The translations under genes and the position numbers were made by a program. A stretch of DNA of 64,000 nt from Calothrix parasitica NIES-267. Lineage in GTDB: Bacteria > Cyanobacteriota > Cyanobacteriia > Cyanobacteriales > Nostocaceae. This document shows, piece after piece, positions 42,259-50,306 of this stretch (position 1 is the stretch's first letter; every line of letters starts with the position of its first letter). The DNA lies in NCBI RefSeq assembly GCF_002368095.1, contig NZ_AP018229.1, positions 1-64,000 of the forward strand, read 5' to 3'. The notes beneath the pieces were generated by a model. That model did no database searches. It had not been told where the DNA came from and saw only the letters and a program-made list of their open reading frames with translations.

Positions 42259-42525
42259 AAGACACACTTTCCGAAGCCCCTCCCTTACTAGAAAAATAAT
42301 CTTTAGAAACTTTTTTGTCACAGAAACCTGCGTGTAGCAGGGGTTTTTATTGAGCCTGTAGCGAAAATAAAAATTCTTGACACAAAAGTAGCCTAAAGCG
42401 GTTCTAAAGATTATTCCTCGCCAATTGGTGGGGGCTTTGGAAAGTGTGTCTTGGACTACCCGAATAATCGGGAGAAAACCGCTAAATTTAAACATTAAAT
42501 TATCCCCTACTTTGAACACAGGGGG
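42259..42525 (+). promoter_or_regulatory. large folded element E2
   Basis: Outer 22-nt arms at 42259-42280 and 42431-42452 pair with a single G-T. Middle arms are at 42295-42310 and 42401-42415. The apical hairpin is CCTGC/GCAGG (42327-42341). Further hairpins lie at 42459-42472 (CCCGA/TCGGG) and 42503-42525. AGCGGTT (42397-42403) is complementary to AACCGCT (42478-42484) across the outer stem, a possible pseudoknot. E3 (46581-46822) is its close relative. It stands before the ardC promoter. Confidence 0.7.
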
Positions 42526-42775
42526 ACAAATTTAAGGATTTTAACCTTTAGAAACATAGAATGCAATTACTTACTCCTCCCACCATCAACTCAACAGGAT
42601 AATCATCAATCAGTCCAAAGTATTTAAATTTTAGATAAATCTATTAAAAAGTAATTGTAATAAGTTATAAAATTTACTTTTCTACTGGGGCAGTATACAT
42701 TAGAATCTAACAAAGAAATCCCTACCTGCTGGTAACAGATAGGGAACTAATTTCTAATTAGATATCTAAAAAGCT

Positions 42776-42803
42776 GACTGCTACACACCAATGTGTAGCA
42801 GTC
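42776..42803 (-). terminator. intrinsic terminator of the 62-residue membrane gene
   Basis: A stem of about 11 bp, CTGCTACACA/TGTGTAGCAG, with a short loop. On the minus strand it starts right after the TGA stop codon and is followed by CAGCTTTTTAG. Confidence 0.65.
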
Positions 42804-42990
42804 AATTTTGATTTGGGATTAGATAACCCATGTATATTCCGATTGAGAGCTTGGCAACGTCTTGGAATACTGGAATATGGGCTTTATCAAAAATAGCGAA
42901 AACCAGCAAGCCTAGAAGACTTACTATGACTACTGTTCCAAGAACAATCTCTTTGAAGTTGGGTAAATGATTATTGTTTTGTTGGGGCAT
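42802..42990 (-). CDS. small membrane protein (62 aa)
   Basis: Two hydrophobic helices (about residues 14-34 and 42-58) joined by a short polar loop, as in small holin-like or Pr6Pr-like membrane proteins. It is followed at once by a terminator, which supports expression. Family unknown. It recalls the 56-residue miniprotein at 13216-13386 in size and layout but not in sequence. Confidence 0.55.
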   Translation of the reverse strand: MPQQNNNHLPNFKEIVLGTVVIVSLLGLLVFAIFDKAHIPVFQDVAKLSIGIYMGYLIPNQN

Positions 42991-43592
42991 GATTACCTCA
43001 TATAGATTTGGACTAGTTGTATCTTATTAACAGTTTTCACGGAATACCGTTTATGAAGATACATTGTCGAGAACTGCAAACGAACAGTTGTGTTTTATTT
43101 TGTATAGAGTAGAGCTATTGAATGTGTATAAAGGCATACAGTTTCAACATAACTTAACTGAAAGCCATTAATCTGTATTCTCTGAAAGCCTTACTGTTGC
43201 TAATATTGCAAGGATTTTGTATTCTAGTTTGGGTCAAATGATTGCTGTTTTGTTGCGACATAAGCCTCGTATGTGTTTTTGATTAGGTATACGAAGCCAA
43301 TATATAACTTACCATAATATTTGTGAACTTATTTTTGGAACTCTACAATAACTTTAGGATATACCTTCTCGCACATTAACCTCTATAACCAAGTCGGCGA
43401 AAACTAATATTGTTATACAATTAGCTTAAAAGCCTTGCCCATACTCCTAATTATTAGCTTCAACGCTGACTTGATTACTTTTTCTTTTCTGAATTTAAAT
43501 GGATTTTTTAATACTGCAACGCATTTTTTAATCCTTAAGTTTATGAAGTTACTATAAAATTATCTCTAATAGGCTAAAAATAAATTAGCGAA
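42991..43592. other. non-coding AT-rich region
   Basis: About 600 bases without a credible gene or a strong fold. It separates the 62-residue gene from the protease pair and probably holds a promoter for the former. Confidence 0.4.
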
Positions 43593-44012
43593 TCAGGAAC
43601 TGTAATTACGAACATTTTCCAGCATCAATAAATTCTGCTCAAAATCAAGCGAAAATTTATGACAAAGCGCTTTTAGTAATCTTGTTCCAATTAACGATTC
43701 TTCATCATCTCCAAGAATCACATTAATTTCTATTTGCGTATTTTGGAATTGAGGTAGGAATACAATTGCTTTGGCAATCTGGACATCATATTGAGAGCCA
43801 TCAGCTAACTCAACATTAGTTTGACCCATCACAGGTAGTCCAAGCTCTTCGGCTAATCTGTAACTGAAGCTTAAATAATCATCAAAACCCGTATCAACAA
43901 GGGCTTCTATCTGGACTGCTGTTAATTCTTTTGCTTCTCCTCCACCTTGTACTTGCAATGTTAGCGTAGGGTTTAAGAGACTTTCCGCTAAGTGCAGGTT
44001 TAGGTGCTTCAT
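43593..44012 (-). CDS. retropepsin-like aspartyl protease (clan AA), intact copy
   Basis: 139 residues. 'IEALVDTGFDDYLSFSYRLAEELGLP' contains the catalytic D-T-G; 'VELADGSQYDVQIAKA' forms the flap region; 'ESLIGTRLLKAL' replaces the usual IGMDLL helix. These small proteases are common in cyanobacteria and are thought to dimerise. It overlaps the small 77-residue gene by 119 bases. Decayed copies of the same gene pair lie at 31.4 and 36.1 kb. Confidence 0.7.
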   Translation of the reverse strand: MKHLNLHLAESLLNPTLTLQVQGGGEAKELTAVQIEALVDTGFDDYLSFSYRLAEELGLPVMGQTNVELADGSQYDVQIAKAIVFLPQFQNTQIEINVILGDDEESLIGTRLLKALCHKFSLDFEQNLLMLENVRNYSS

Positions 44013-44127
44013 ATGGTTTTTGGTCTTTTCTCAGAGGCTGGATTTTTTCTGTATCGTGGCTTAATTTGACTAAAACATATTTAGTTCCATCGAGGCGGGT
44101 TTTCTTTTCAATAATTGTTTTAGCCAT
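43894..44127 (-). CDS. small basic protein paired with the aspartyl protease
   Basis: 77 residues, Lys/Arg-rich, beta-rich start ('RLDGTKYVLVKL') and a disordered end that overlaps the protease gene in another frame. The same pairing at three places suggests the two genes act as a unit, perhaps toxin-antitoxin-like or substrate and protease. Function unknown. Confidence 0.5.
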   Translation of the reverse strand: MAKTIIEKKTRLDGTKYVLVKLSHDTEKIQPLRKDQKPYEAPKPALSGKSLKPYANIASTRWRRSKRINSSPDRSPC

Positions 44128-44322
44128 ATACTCAAATTTTGAAAATATTTAAGAACCTTGTCAAAGCAAAAGTATCGTTCGCAATATAATTTTTTATAAA
44201 CCAAAAAGTGCCTGTACCTATCGCACAAGCCTTTGAAAGGCACCACAGGATACCCCATTGTGATTAATGTAATTATTTTCTTTTTGAGCCGTTTTGTCAA
44301 ACAAAAATACCTGTTATTTAGG

Positions 44323-44778
44323 CTACTCCCACCGCTGAAACTGCTGACTATAAAGCTTGGTTTTCAAATTAGGAATACCGATAAAATCTTTTTTATTAGC
44401 TGTTACTAAAATGCAGTCGTGGGTAATGGCAAGGGTTGCCAGCATTGGGTCAAGACTTCGATTAGTTCTACCTTGTTTTACTAACTCACTTCTTACATCC
44501 AAACATACTGATAAGTCGTTATGATTAAAATCAACTATCTCAGCCTTCATAATTTTAGCAATAAGTCCCATTAAAGGTTTTTTAATATTCTCTGGTGAGT
44601 TTCTGTAAAAGGTTAATAACTCCAACAGCACAAAAGAAGAAACAATTACTTCTTGAGCATTTAGTGAGTCAATAAATTTATTTAACTGATGGTGCTGATT
44701 GTCTTTTAAATAGTTTGTGTAAATATTGGTATCTATAAGATAGCGTTTACTCTTTGTCTTCATCATAGTAGTATTCAT
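44323..44778 (-). CDS. PIN-domain toxin (VapC-like)
   Basis: 151 residues with 'RYLIDTNIYTNYL' (first Asp), 'SSFVLLELLTFY' (Glu), 'NRSLDPMLATLAITHDCILVTANKKDF' (later Asps). PIN fold ribonuclease. It overlaps the antitoxin gene 44747-45052 by 32 bases. Confidence 0.8.
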   Translation of the reverse strand: MNTTMMKTKSKRYLIDTNIYTNYLKDNQHHQLNKFIDSLNAQEVIVSSFVLLELLTFYRNSPENIKKPLMGLIAKIMKAEIVDFNHNDLSVCLDVRSELVKQGRTNRSLDPMLATLAITHDCILVTANKKDFIGIPNLKTKLYSQQFQRWE

Positions 44779-45052
44779 TTAATCCAAAGAAATTATCAAA
44801 CTGTTTTTCCTCCTCTTTATTCTCAAAAGTTACCCCTCTCCAACCTTCTTCCTTTAATTCTTTAAAAGGAAATATATTACATCTTTCCTGTTTTGCATTC
44901 TCTTCTTTTACCAAGTCATCAAAAAACTGTGATAAATTAAGATTAGGATTATTTCTTTTTAATGTCTCCATCTGTTCCTCGTTTAAGGTGAAACCATAAG
45001 ATTTTTTTGTCCTATTTCTTTTAGCGAAAGAAGTTTGTTTCGTACTAAGCAT
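44747..45052 (-). CDS. antitoxin partner of the PIN toxin
   Basis: 101 residues: basic N-terminus ('AKRNRTKKSYGFTLNEEQMETLKRN', possibly a ribbon-helix-helix) and very acidic C-terminus. Gene order and overlap with the PIN gene fit a VapB-type role. No known antitoxin family is named. Confidence 0.65.
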   Translation of the reverse strand: MLSTKQTSFAKRNRTKKSYGFTLNEEQMETLKRNNPNLNLSQFFDDLVKEENAKQERCNIFPFKELKEEGWRGVTFENKEEEKQFDNFFGLNEYYYDEDKE

Positions 45053-45090
45053 ATATATATTATTGATATATAATGATTTACTGTCAAAAT

Positions 45091-45113
45091 AAAAAGCCCC
45101 TCTTTTAGGAGCT
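45091..45113 (-). terminator. minus-strand terminator after the AIPR-like gene
   Basis: AGCTCCT/AGGGGCT with a short loop, followed on the minus strand by TTTTTATTTT, about 20 bases after the stop codon of the 45134-46327 gene. Confidence 0.6.
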
Positions 45114-45133
45114 TAATTGAGTAACGGTTTCTA

Positions 45134-46327
45134 CTACTTCCGCTTTAATAGCTTTAGTTCCATCACATCACTTAGGGAAGACCAAGTAAGAGTGTTTTTA
45201 CCAACTTTGGAAGCATTAAAGGAGTTGGATTTGGCAAGTTCCTTCAGTTTTTTTACTAACTCCAGCTTCGCTTCACTCCATAACTGATTCGGCTCCACCT
45301 TCCACTGATACCGCCCGTTTTCGTTCAGTTCCAGATTGTTTCTGAAGCTGGCTAGCAAAGGATAGATGAAGGTATCGGGAACTGAGTAGATTTCCTCTGC
45401 CAAAGACTCTCTGTAAGACCCGAAGAAGGGAGATTTGGATAACTTACGGGCAATATTTAGTTTCTCATAGTTGAGTCCTGCAATCTGGTTCCACACTTCG
45501 GGTAATTCTTTGTAGATAGTATCCCGCAGATTCAGTAGGCTCGGTAGCAGTAGCAGTAAGGAGTTAAACTGTCTTTGCAAATCTGGTTGCCCTTCTGTGG
45601 CTTGCAAAAACTTCTGATACTCCTTCACAGCTTTATTTTTAGAAATAAGGGTGAAGACTAAATCGGAGGCTTCAAACTTTAGCGGATTCAGCAAGGGTAG
45701 GTAGGAGATAATTGAATGAATATCAACTGGTTTCTCTGCCAGTTCCTCATATTTGTAAGCCACTATCTTGTTTAGTCCCTCCACTTCCAGCACTTGCCTA
45801 ATTGCTTTGGTGCTGTCCTCATCTACCATCGCTCCTTCATAAGCAACCGAAGAATTACGGGCATGAACTAACTCCCTAAGTCTCTCCTTGTCATTAACTC
45901 CGGTTAAAATTTCAATGCTAACTTCTGCCTCTAATTCTATTTGTGCCTCTCTATTAAGGTGTTGCAAATAATCAAGGATAGCATTTAAGGTAGTTTTTCC
46001 GTCAATCAAGCCGCATATTTCGGGATTATCTAACTCTATTGTGAGAGTAGATGTGCTTTGCTCGTTAAACATTTTGCTGGGTACAATGGTCAGTCCCTTA
46101 TTGCGATAGCTAAACTCGTGGGGGTCTGTTTGCAAAGTGTTTTGAATGTTTTGAAAAACCGCCGATTCTGGATTAACTTTTTTAGGAATTAAGTTAGTCC
46201 ATTCTTGCAATTGAGCAGGAATATTACTAAGTTTAACTATTAGCAGATAACTTCTTACTCCAGTAGTTGCACTACTTCTCTTTTCCATTCGCCGAAACGA
46301 ATTGTATTTTATTTTTATTAAAGACAT
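45134..46327 (-). CDS. AIPR-like (abortive infection phage resistance) protein
   Basis: 397 residues. 'FSYRNKGLTIVPSKM' (about 92-106) followed ~20 residues later by 'ICGLIDGKTTLNAILDYL' corresponds to the N-G-I-T-I and N-G-x-Q-T blocks of AIPR proteins. The second block here has DGKTT instead of NGQQT. AIPR proteins occur in phage-defence and plasmid-borne loci. It is the first gene behind element E3 and ends before a terminator. The exact role, defence or anti-defence, cannot be told. Confidence 0.6.
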   Translation of the reverse strand: MSLIKIKYNSFRRMEKRSSATTGVRSYLLIVKLSNIPAQLQEWTNLIPKKVNPESAVFQNIQNTLQTDPHEFSYRNKGLTIVPSKMFNEQSTSTLTIELDNPEICGLIDGKTTLNAILDYLQHLNREAQIELEAEVSIEILTGVNDKERLRELVHARNSSVAYEGAMVDEDSTKAIRQVLEVEGLNKIVAYKYEELAEKPVDIHSIISYLPLLNPLKFEASDLVFTLISKNKAVKEYQKFLQATEGQPDLQRQFNSLLLLLPSLLNLRDTIYKELPEVWNQIAGLNYEKLNIARKLSKSPFFGSYRESLAEEIYSVPDTFIYPLLASFRNNLELNENGRYQWKVEPNQLWSEAKLELVKKLKELAKSNSFNASKVGKNTLTWSSLSDVMELKLLKRK

Positions 46328-46537
46328 AATATATATTGTTTAATTCGGTCGGGACTTGCCCTTAGAAATTAATAATTATAAGTATCATTAGCAGTTGCTA
46401 AACAAGACTTATAGTAAAAGTCACTAACAACTTTTACGGCTAAAGTATGGGTAATTTTTCTATTTGTGTCAAGTATTTTTTACGATTAAACAGGCGTTTA
46501 ACGGTAATTACTATGTGTTTTAACATCACTCAAATTT

Positions 46538-46580
46538 GGGTTACTACTAAGCTCTACTTATCACCGCTACGCACCCAAAT
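46538..46580. repeat. approach sequence to element E3, shared with E2
   Basis: The segment ACTAAGCTCTACTTATCACC and its continuation to CACCCAAATAA also precedes element E2 (about 42220-42258) and, shorter and more diverged, element E1. It shows that the conserved unit is larger than the fold alone. Confidence 0.65.
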
Positions 46581-46822
46581 AAGACACACTTTCCGAAGCC
46601 CCCTCCCGTACTAGAAAAATAATCTTTGGAAACTTTTTTGTCACAGAAACCTACGAGCAGTAGGGGTTTTTATTGAGCCTAAGCGAAAATAAAAATTCTT
46701 GACACAAAAGTAGCCCCAGCGGTTCTGAAGATTATTCCTCGCCAATTGGTGGGGGCTTGGGAAAGTGTGTCTTGGACTACCCGTACAGTCGGGAAAAAAC
46801 CGCTAATTTTAAACATTAAATT
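46581..46822 (+). promoter_or_regulatory. large folded element E3, sister of E2
   Basis: Outer 23-nt arms at 46581-46603 and 46751-46773 pair with one mismatch. The apical hairpin is CCTAC/GTAGG, while E2 has CCTGC/GCAGG, a two-sided compensatory change. AGCGGTT and AACCGCT are kept across the outer stem. A further hairpin, CCCCTACTTT/AAGTATGGGG, lies near 46823-46846. Middle arms AATCTTTGGAAAC/GTTCTGAAGATT carry T-G and G-T pairs on the + strand. Confidence 0.7.
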
Positions 46823-46867
46823 ATCCCCTACTTTAAAAGTATGGGGACAACTTTAACAATACTCGCT

Positions 46868-47332
46868 TTAAATAGTCGCCAATACTTCACTGATAAGTTT
46901 ATCAGTTACTTTAACAAAATCAACTGACTTAACATATTCTAAATTTGGGTTAGTCCTGACTTCCATATACCCACCTTCTATTAACTTGGCATATGTTGCA
47001 ATTTGTTTTCTTGTGTCTTCAATAATTGGATTTTTATCAGCCATTATTTTTATTTCTTGAAGAAGCTGAAAAGCATCCGCTCCTTCAATTATAAATTCGC
47101 CACCTCTAAGATAGACATTGCTATTGTAAAAGTCCATTAAAGGTCGGACTCTGGCAAGTGTTCGGTCGTAGTATTGCGTATTTTCTTGTATGATATAGAC
47201 TTCTTTTGAAAAATACTTTTGCAGTAATTCTTTGGTAGAAGCTTTGCAATCAAGCTTCTCTACAATCTCCAAAATTTGCTCTTGAGTTAGTTTGAATTTT
47301 GGGTTATCAATATCAATTTTGATTCCAGACAT
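46868..47332 (-). CDS. hypothetical protein (154 aa)
   Basis: Soluble, helical and acidic-basic mixed, starting 'IKIDIDNPKFKLTQEQILEIVEKLDCKAS'. No family recognised. It is the last gene of the five-gene operon behind element E4 and ends just before E3. Confidence 0.6.
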   Translation of the reverse strand: MSGIKIDIDNPKFKLTQEQILEIVEKLDCKASTKELLQKYFSKEVYIIQENTQYYDRTLARVRPLMDFYNSNVYLRGGEFIIEGADAFQLLQEIKIMADKNPIIEDTRKQIATYAKLIEGGYMEVRTNPNLEYVKSVDFVKVTDKLISEVLATI

Positions 47333-47380
47333 ATGTAATTTTATATTTAGTTGTTAAAAATATTTTAGTAAAGCTTCCAA

Positions 47381-47905
47381 TCAGGAAGCTTTGATTTGGT
47401 TGTAAAACTCTTTATCAAGTTCCAAGACTTTTCGGATTTGCGGACTAAAGGTTTCAAGATAATCCGCTTCTTCCAAATCCTCCAGATACTCAACCTTGCC
47501 GTTAAAATAGAATAGGATTACCCAGTACTCCAAAGAGCCATAGTCAAATTTATTATCGCTATCTCCCTCAGCTTTATCTTTAATAAATCTACCTGCAAGA
47601 CTTGCTCCCGTCTCACAGTAAGTGTAGTCCATATCAAGCTTGTACTCCTCACACAGATAGTTAAAAACATTGAGAGCGGGTCGCCACGCGGTGGTAGCTT
47701 CAAGTATCATCTCATTTTCTGTAACTCTGGGCGGGCAATCAAGAAATAGGAAGCGGGTGTCTGAAGTTTCCCCCATCTCCTTTTCCAGTAGTCTTATATC
47801 AACGTATAGTTCATTATCTGCATTAGTTTTGAAGTAAGTTAATATTTTTTCTAAATTCTCCTGTTTTCCTTTTAAAATAATGTTGTTATCGCAATAATTA
47901 GGCAT
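47381..47905 (-). CDS. Api92/YubB-like (DUF1281-type) protein with ferredoxin-like fold
   Basis: Begins 'MPNYCDNNIILKGKQENLEKIL', the typical start (MPNWC.N) of this family, followed by 'TAWRPALNVFNYLCEEY' and 'GASLAGRF', which match its W-T-W-P and C-terminal regions. ATG 47905 is used. Relatives are encoded in leading regions of conjugative plasmids and in phages; their function is not settled. Its last codons form a hairpin, AAGCTTCC/GGAAGCTT (47371-47391), that may end transcription. Confidence 0.65.
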   Translation of the reverse strand: MPNYCDNNIILKGKQENLEKILTYFKTNADNELYVDIRLLEKEMGETSDTRFLFLDCPPRVTENEMILEATTAWRPALNVFNYLCEEYKLDMDYTYCETGASLAGRFIKDKAEGDSDNKFDYGSLEYWVILFYFNGKVEYLEDLEEADYLETFSPQIRKVLELDKEFYNQIKAS

Positions 47906-47921
47906 ATATATTTTCAATTAG

Positions 47922-48491
47922 TTATTGAACTAAATTTAAAAGTTCTGATTCGTATTTGTATTTTTGGTCATACGATGCATAAATAATTTTTTGTATCTCT
48001 GGATTTGTAACTTCTGTCAGCATCTGATTATATGTTTTTGGTAATTGGTCTAACTCTTTCCCTCTTAGTAGTATCAGTCCGTCATCAAGATAATAATTGC
48101 TTGCCTTATTCAGTAATAAATCAATTAGAAAATTAGCCTTCAGGACTTGCTGATTTATCTGTTCCTGCTTGATACTTTCAACCCAAGCAAGCACACTATC
48201 AATAATCTCTAAAGCCGTTTCTACATCTTTACCAAAGCCTCGAATAGATGGACTTAAATAGTTATAAGCTTTGCAAAAAAATCTAAAGTATTCCTTCTTG
48301 TCGTTTTCACCAAAGATTAATAAATCAGCCGTCCCATCTTCGTAGCTCACCAAATCGGTTACAATTTCAAGCCCTGTAACTTCCTCCAGTTCACTAAATA
48401 ATTCCTGCACATCATCAGCACAACTTTGATTGGCATAATTGGCTTTAATACAATCAATCTGCTCCTGTGTTAAATATTGATATTCGGTCAT
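47922..48491 (-). CDS. hypothetical protein with the domain shared with 38456-39298
   Basis: 189 residues. The first ~110 are the shared domain ('YLTQEQIDCIKANYANQ...VETALEIIDSVLAW'). The last 80 are unique and helical. It stands between the Api92-like gene and the probable ssDNA-binding protein gene. Unknown function. Confidence 0.6.
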   Translation of the reverse strand: MTEYQYLTQEQIDCIKANYANQSCADDVQELFSELEEVTGLEIVTDLVSYEDGTADLLIFGENDKKEYFRFFCKAYNYLSPSIRGFGKDVETALEIIDSVLAWVESIKQEQINQQVLKANFLIDLLLNKASNYYLDDGLILLRGKELDQLPKTYNQMLTEVTNPEIQKIIYASYDQKYKYESELLNLVQ

Positions 48492-48536
48492 AAATTATTG
48501 AATTTTTAATATTTTTTAAAATTTGGGTTGTAAGTT

Positions 48537-48567
48537 ACCACCTACCCAACATTTGGGGGTAAGTGGT
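48537..48567 (-). promoter_or_regulatory. leader hairpin of the 48491 gene
   Basis: ACCACCTACCC pairs with GGGTAAGTGGT apart from one C-A, which is a G-U wobble on the minus strand RNA. This favours a folded minus-strand transcript. Counterpart of 39370-39396. Confidence 0.5.
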
Positions 48568-48584
48568 TATTCAGGTTTTATTAT

Positions 48585-49274
48585 TTAGCTTTTAGCTTTA
48601 CTCTTGGTTTCTAGCAACTGTTTTTGCATTTCAAAGGGGTCTTTATTATCAAACAACAGATACAAAGCATTAGTATTAAATTGGGACTGTTCCCATCGCT
48701 CTTGGATTTCGGGGTCAAGTACCACTTTTTCAGGCATCACCTCGTACTCGGTACTATAGGGGTCGTTTTTATCAGCTACTTCTTTATTGATAATCAAATC
48801 GTAACTTTTAGGGTCTTCATACCCAGCCCGTTTCATACATTTTCTGATTTTCTTACTAATTGATTTTTTGGTGTGATTGAGAATTTGGATTTTACCTAAA
48901 TTGTAGTTGTAAACAAAATAGGCGTAAAAAGTTCTGTAATCAATATCAATATCAATATTCATTACTTCTTCAAATGGTACTCGCACAGGTTTATTAATTT
49001 CTTTTCCTTCAGAACTTTTTTCAGTTATCCAATATTGATAACCGCTAATTCCTTCGCTTAAAATTCTGATTCTTGTATCTCCTTCCTCAAAATAAGTGTA
49101 GTTAGTGTTTTTCTTGGGTTTCGGTTCTTCATAATCAACATTTAGCGGGTCGGCAATATCTTTATCCTTGTATTTATCAACCGTATTTTTAATTTCAATC
49201 TTGATTTTTTCTTGTTCATTTAATGAGCGATTGTTTGTAGCCTCAATCTTTTCTTTAACTGCTGTATTAGACAT
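48585..49274 (-). CDS. probable phage-type single-stranded-DNA-binding protein (OB fold)
   Basis: 229 residues. The core contains 'YFEEGDTRIRILSEGISGYQYW', 'PVRVPFEE', 'YAYFVYNYNLGKIQILNHTKKSISKKI' and 'DPKSYDLIINK...TEYEVMPE'. This order matches the gp32-like ssDNA-binding proteins of many phages as I know them. The N-terminus is charged and the C-terminus short. Such a protein beside ArdC would protect incoming single strands, like Ssb in known leading regions. Assignment is from pattern memory. Confidence 0.55.
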   Translation of the reverse strand: MSNTAVKEKIEATNNRSLNEQEKIKIEIKNTVDKYKDKDIADPLNVDYEEPKPKKNTNYTYFEEGDTRIRILSEGISGYQYWITEKSSEGKEINKPVRVPFEEVMNIDIDIDYRTFYAYFVYNYNLGKIQILNHTKKSISKKIRKCMKRAGYEDPKSYDLIINKEVADKNDPYSTEYEVMPEKVVLDPEIQERWEQSQFNTNALYLLFDNKDPFEMQKQLLETKSKAKS

Positions 49275-49321
49275 ATATTTAATTGTAATTATTTAGTTGT
49301 AATTTTTATATTAATGTTAGT

Positions 49322-49354
49322 AAAAGCTTAGACTTCACAATACAAATCTAAGCT
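49322..49354 (-). terminator. hairpin between two genes of the E4 operon
   Basis: Perfect 11-bp stem AAAAGCTTAGA/TCTAAGCTTTT with an 11-base loop, just before the ATG-distal end of the 49365 gene. It could be a partial terminator or processing site. Confidence 0.5.
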
Positions 49355-49364
49355 TTTGTTAGTT

Positions 49365-50036
49365 CTAGACTGTTAAAGTCAGTGCCTGCTTAATTTTAGC
49401 AACAGGTCTTAAACACTCTATATCCCAATTGATTAATTTCTCAATCTCGTGATGTAAATCTAAATATAAATCACTTTCATTCTCTAATTCTATAAGTTCG
49501 TTATTAGGAACATATCCGCCATATTCTACTTTTTCCTCTCCATTGTAATCAGCCGTTATGGTTTCACAAGTCTTATCAAAGGTGTGGTATTGGTAATATA
49601 AATTGAGGTTATCACCTGACTTTATCTTATTAAGTTTATCGTTCAAATCATCGTGTAACCTGTAAATTATATCGTCTAATGCTTCTAATTCCACGCGGTC
49701 AAAAGTTTCTGTAATTACTTCAAGAAAAGCCTGCTTATCAAAGGTAAAAAATAAGTCTATTTCCTTAGTTTTTCCAAGTAATATAGCGTAAGATATATTT
49801 AAATTAAGCGTCTTTTTTTGCTTCCACTCGTAATCCTGCTTTATCTGCTTCAATTCCTTCGCTCGCTCCTGCTTCTTCCTTTGTGCATTCCTTAACCTAG
49901 TATTGGCAATATCTCTATTTAATCTTTTATAAATATTTGGTACTGGTAGCAAGAACTTTGTATCAACCCCCTTCTTAAAGTCAGCATTTGACAGGGATTG
50001 ATTATTGCGATTTAATGCTATTGATAATTTATCCAT
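49365..50036 (-). CDS. hypothetical coiled-coil-rich protein (223 aa)
   Basis: Very charged, with a Lys/Gln/Arg helix near residues 40-75 ('NAQRKKQERAKELKQIKQDYEWKQKK') and a C-terminal Leu/Glu-rich part. It is the first gene behind element E4 and its two-hairpin leader. Family unknown. Confidence 0.6.
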   Translation of the reverse strand: MDKLSIALNRNNQSLSNADFKKGVDTKFLLPVPNIYKRLNRDIANTRLRNAQRKKQERAKELKQIKQDYEWKQKKTLNLNISYAILLGKTKEIDLFFTFDKQAFLEVITETFDRVELEALDDIIYRLHDDLNDKLNKIKSGDNLNLYYQYHTFDKTCETITADYNGEEKVEYGGYVPNNELIELENESDLYLDLHHEIEKLINWDIECLRPVAKIKQALTLTV

Positions 50037-50054
50037 ATAGTGGGATTTTTATCT

Positions 50055-50115
50055 TTCAAAATTGAGGTCACAAGCTCAATCTTGAACATTAACTTATCCT
50101 AGTATTGGATAAGTT
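50055..50115 (-). promoter_or_regulatory. two-hairpin leader of the 50036 gene
   Basis: TTCAAAATTGAG/CTCAATCTTGAA (50055-50086) with one G-U on the minus strand, and the perfect 9-bp stem AACTTATCC/GGATAAGTT (50091-50115). It ends 18 bases before the ATG, as in the other leaders. Confidence 0.65.
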
Positions 50116-50306
50116 TTTGTTTATATAAAATTACTTATTATTTTTACAAGGCATAAGTAAAACCTTGTCTTTTCAACTATCTGTAAACCTATAAAAGTTA
50201 CCAAAACTTTTATGCTTTAGTATTAACAATTTTTACTATGTTGTCAAGCCGTTTTTCCCATTCCTAAGCCAAAAACGCCCCAATTTTTGCAACCACTATC
50301 CCCAAA

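Noticed and set aside
42232-42519. 95-codon minus-strand open frame inside element E2
   Set aside because: It spans the inverted repeats that are conserved as structure in E3, where the corresponding frame is not kept. It is a by-product of the fold.
44070-44300. 76-codon minus-strand frame between VapC and the protease pair
   Set aside because: It overlaps the small basic gene in another frame and has no ribosome site or recognisable feature; composition is like random AT-rich DNA.
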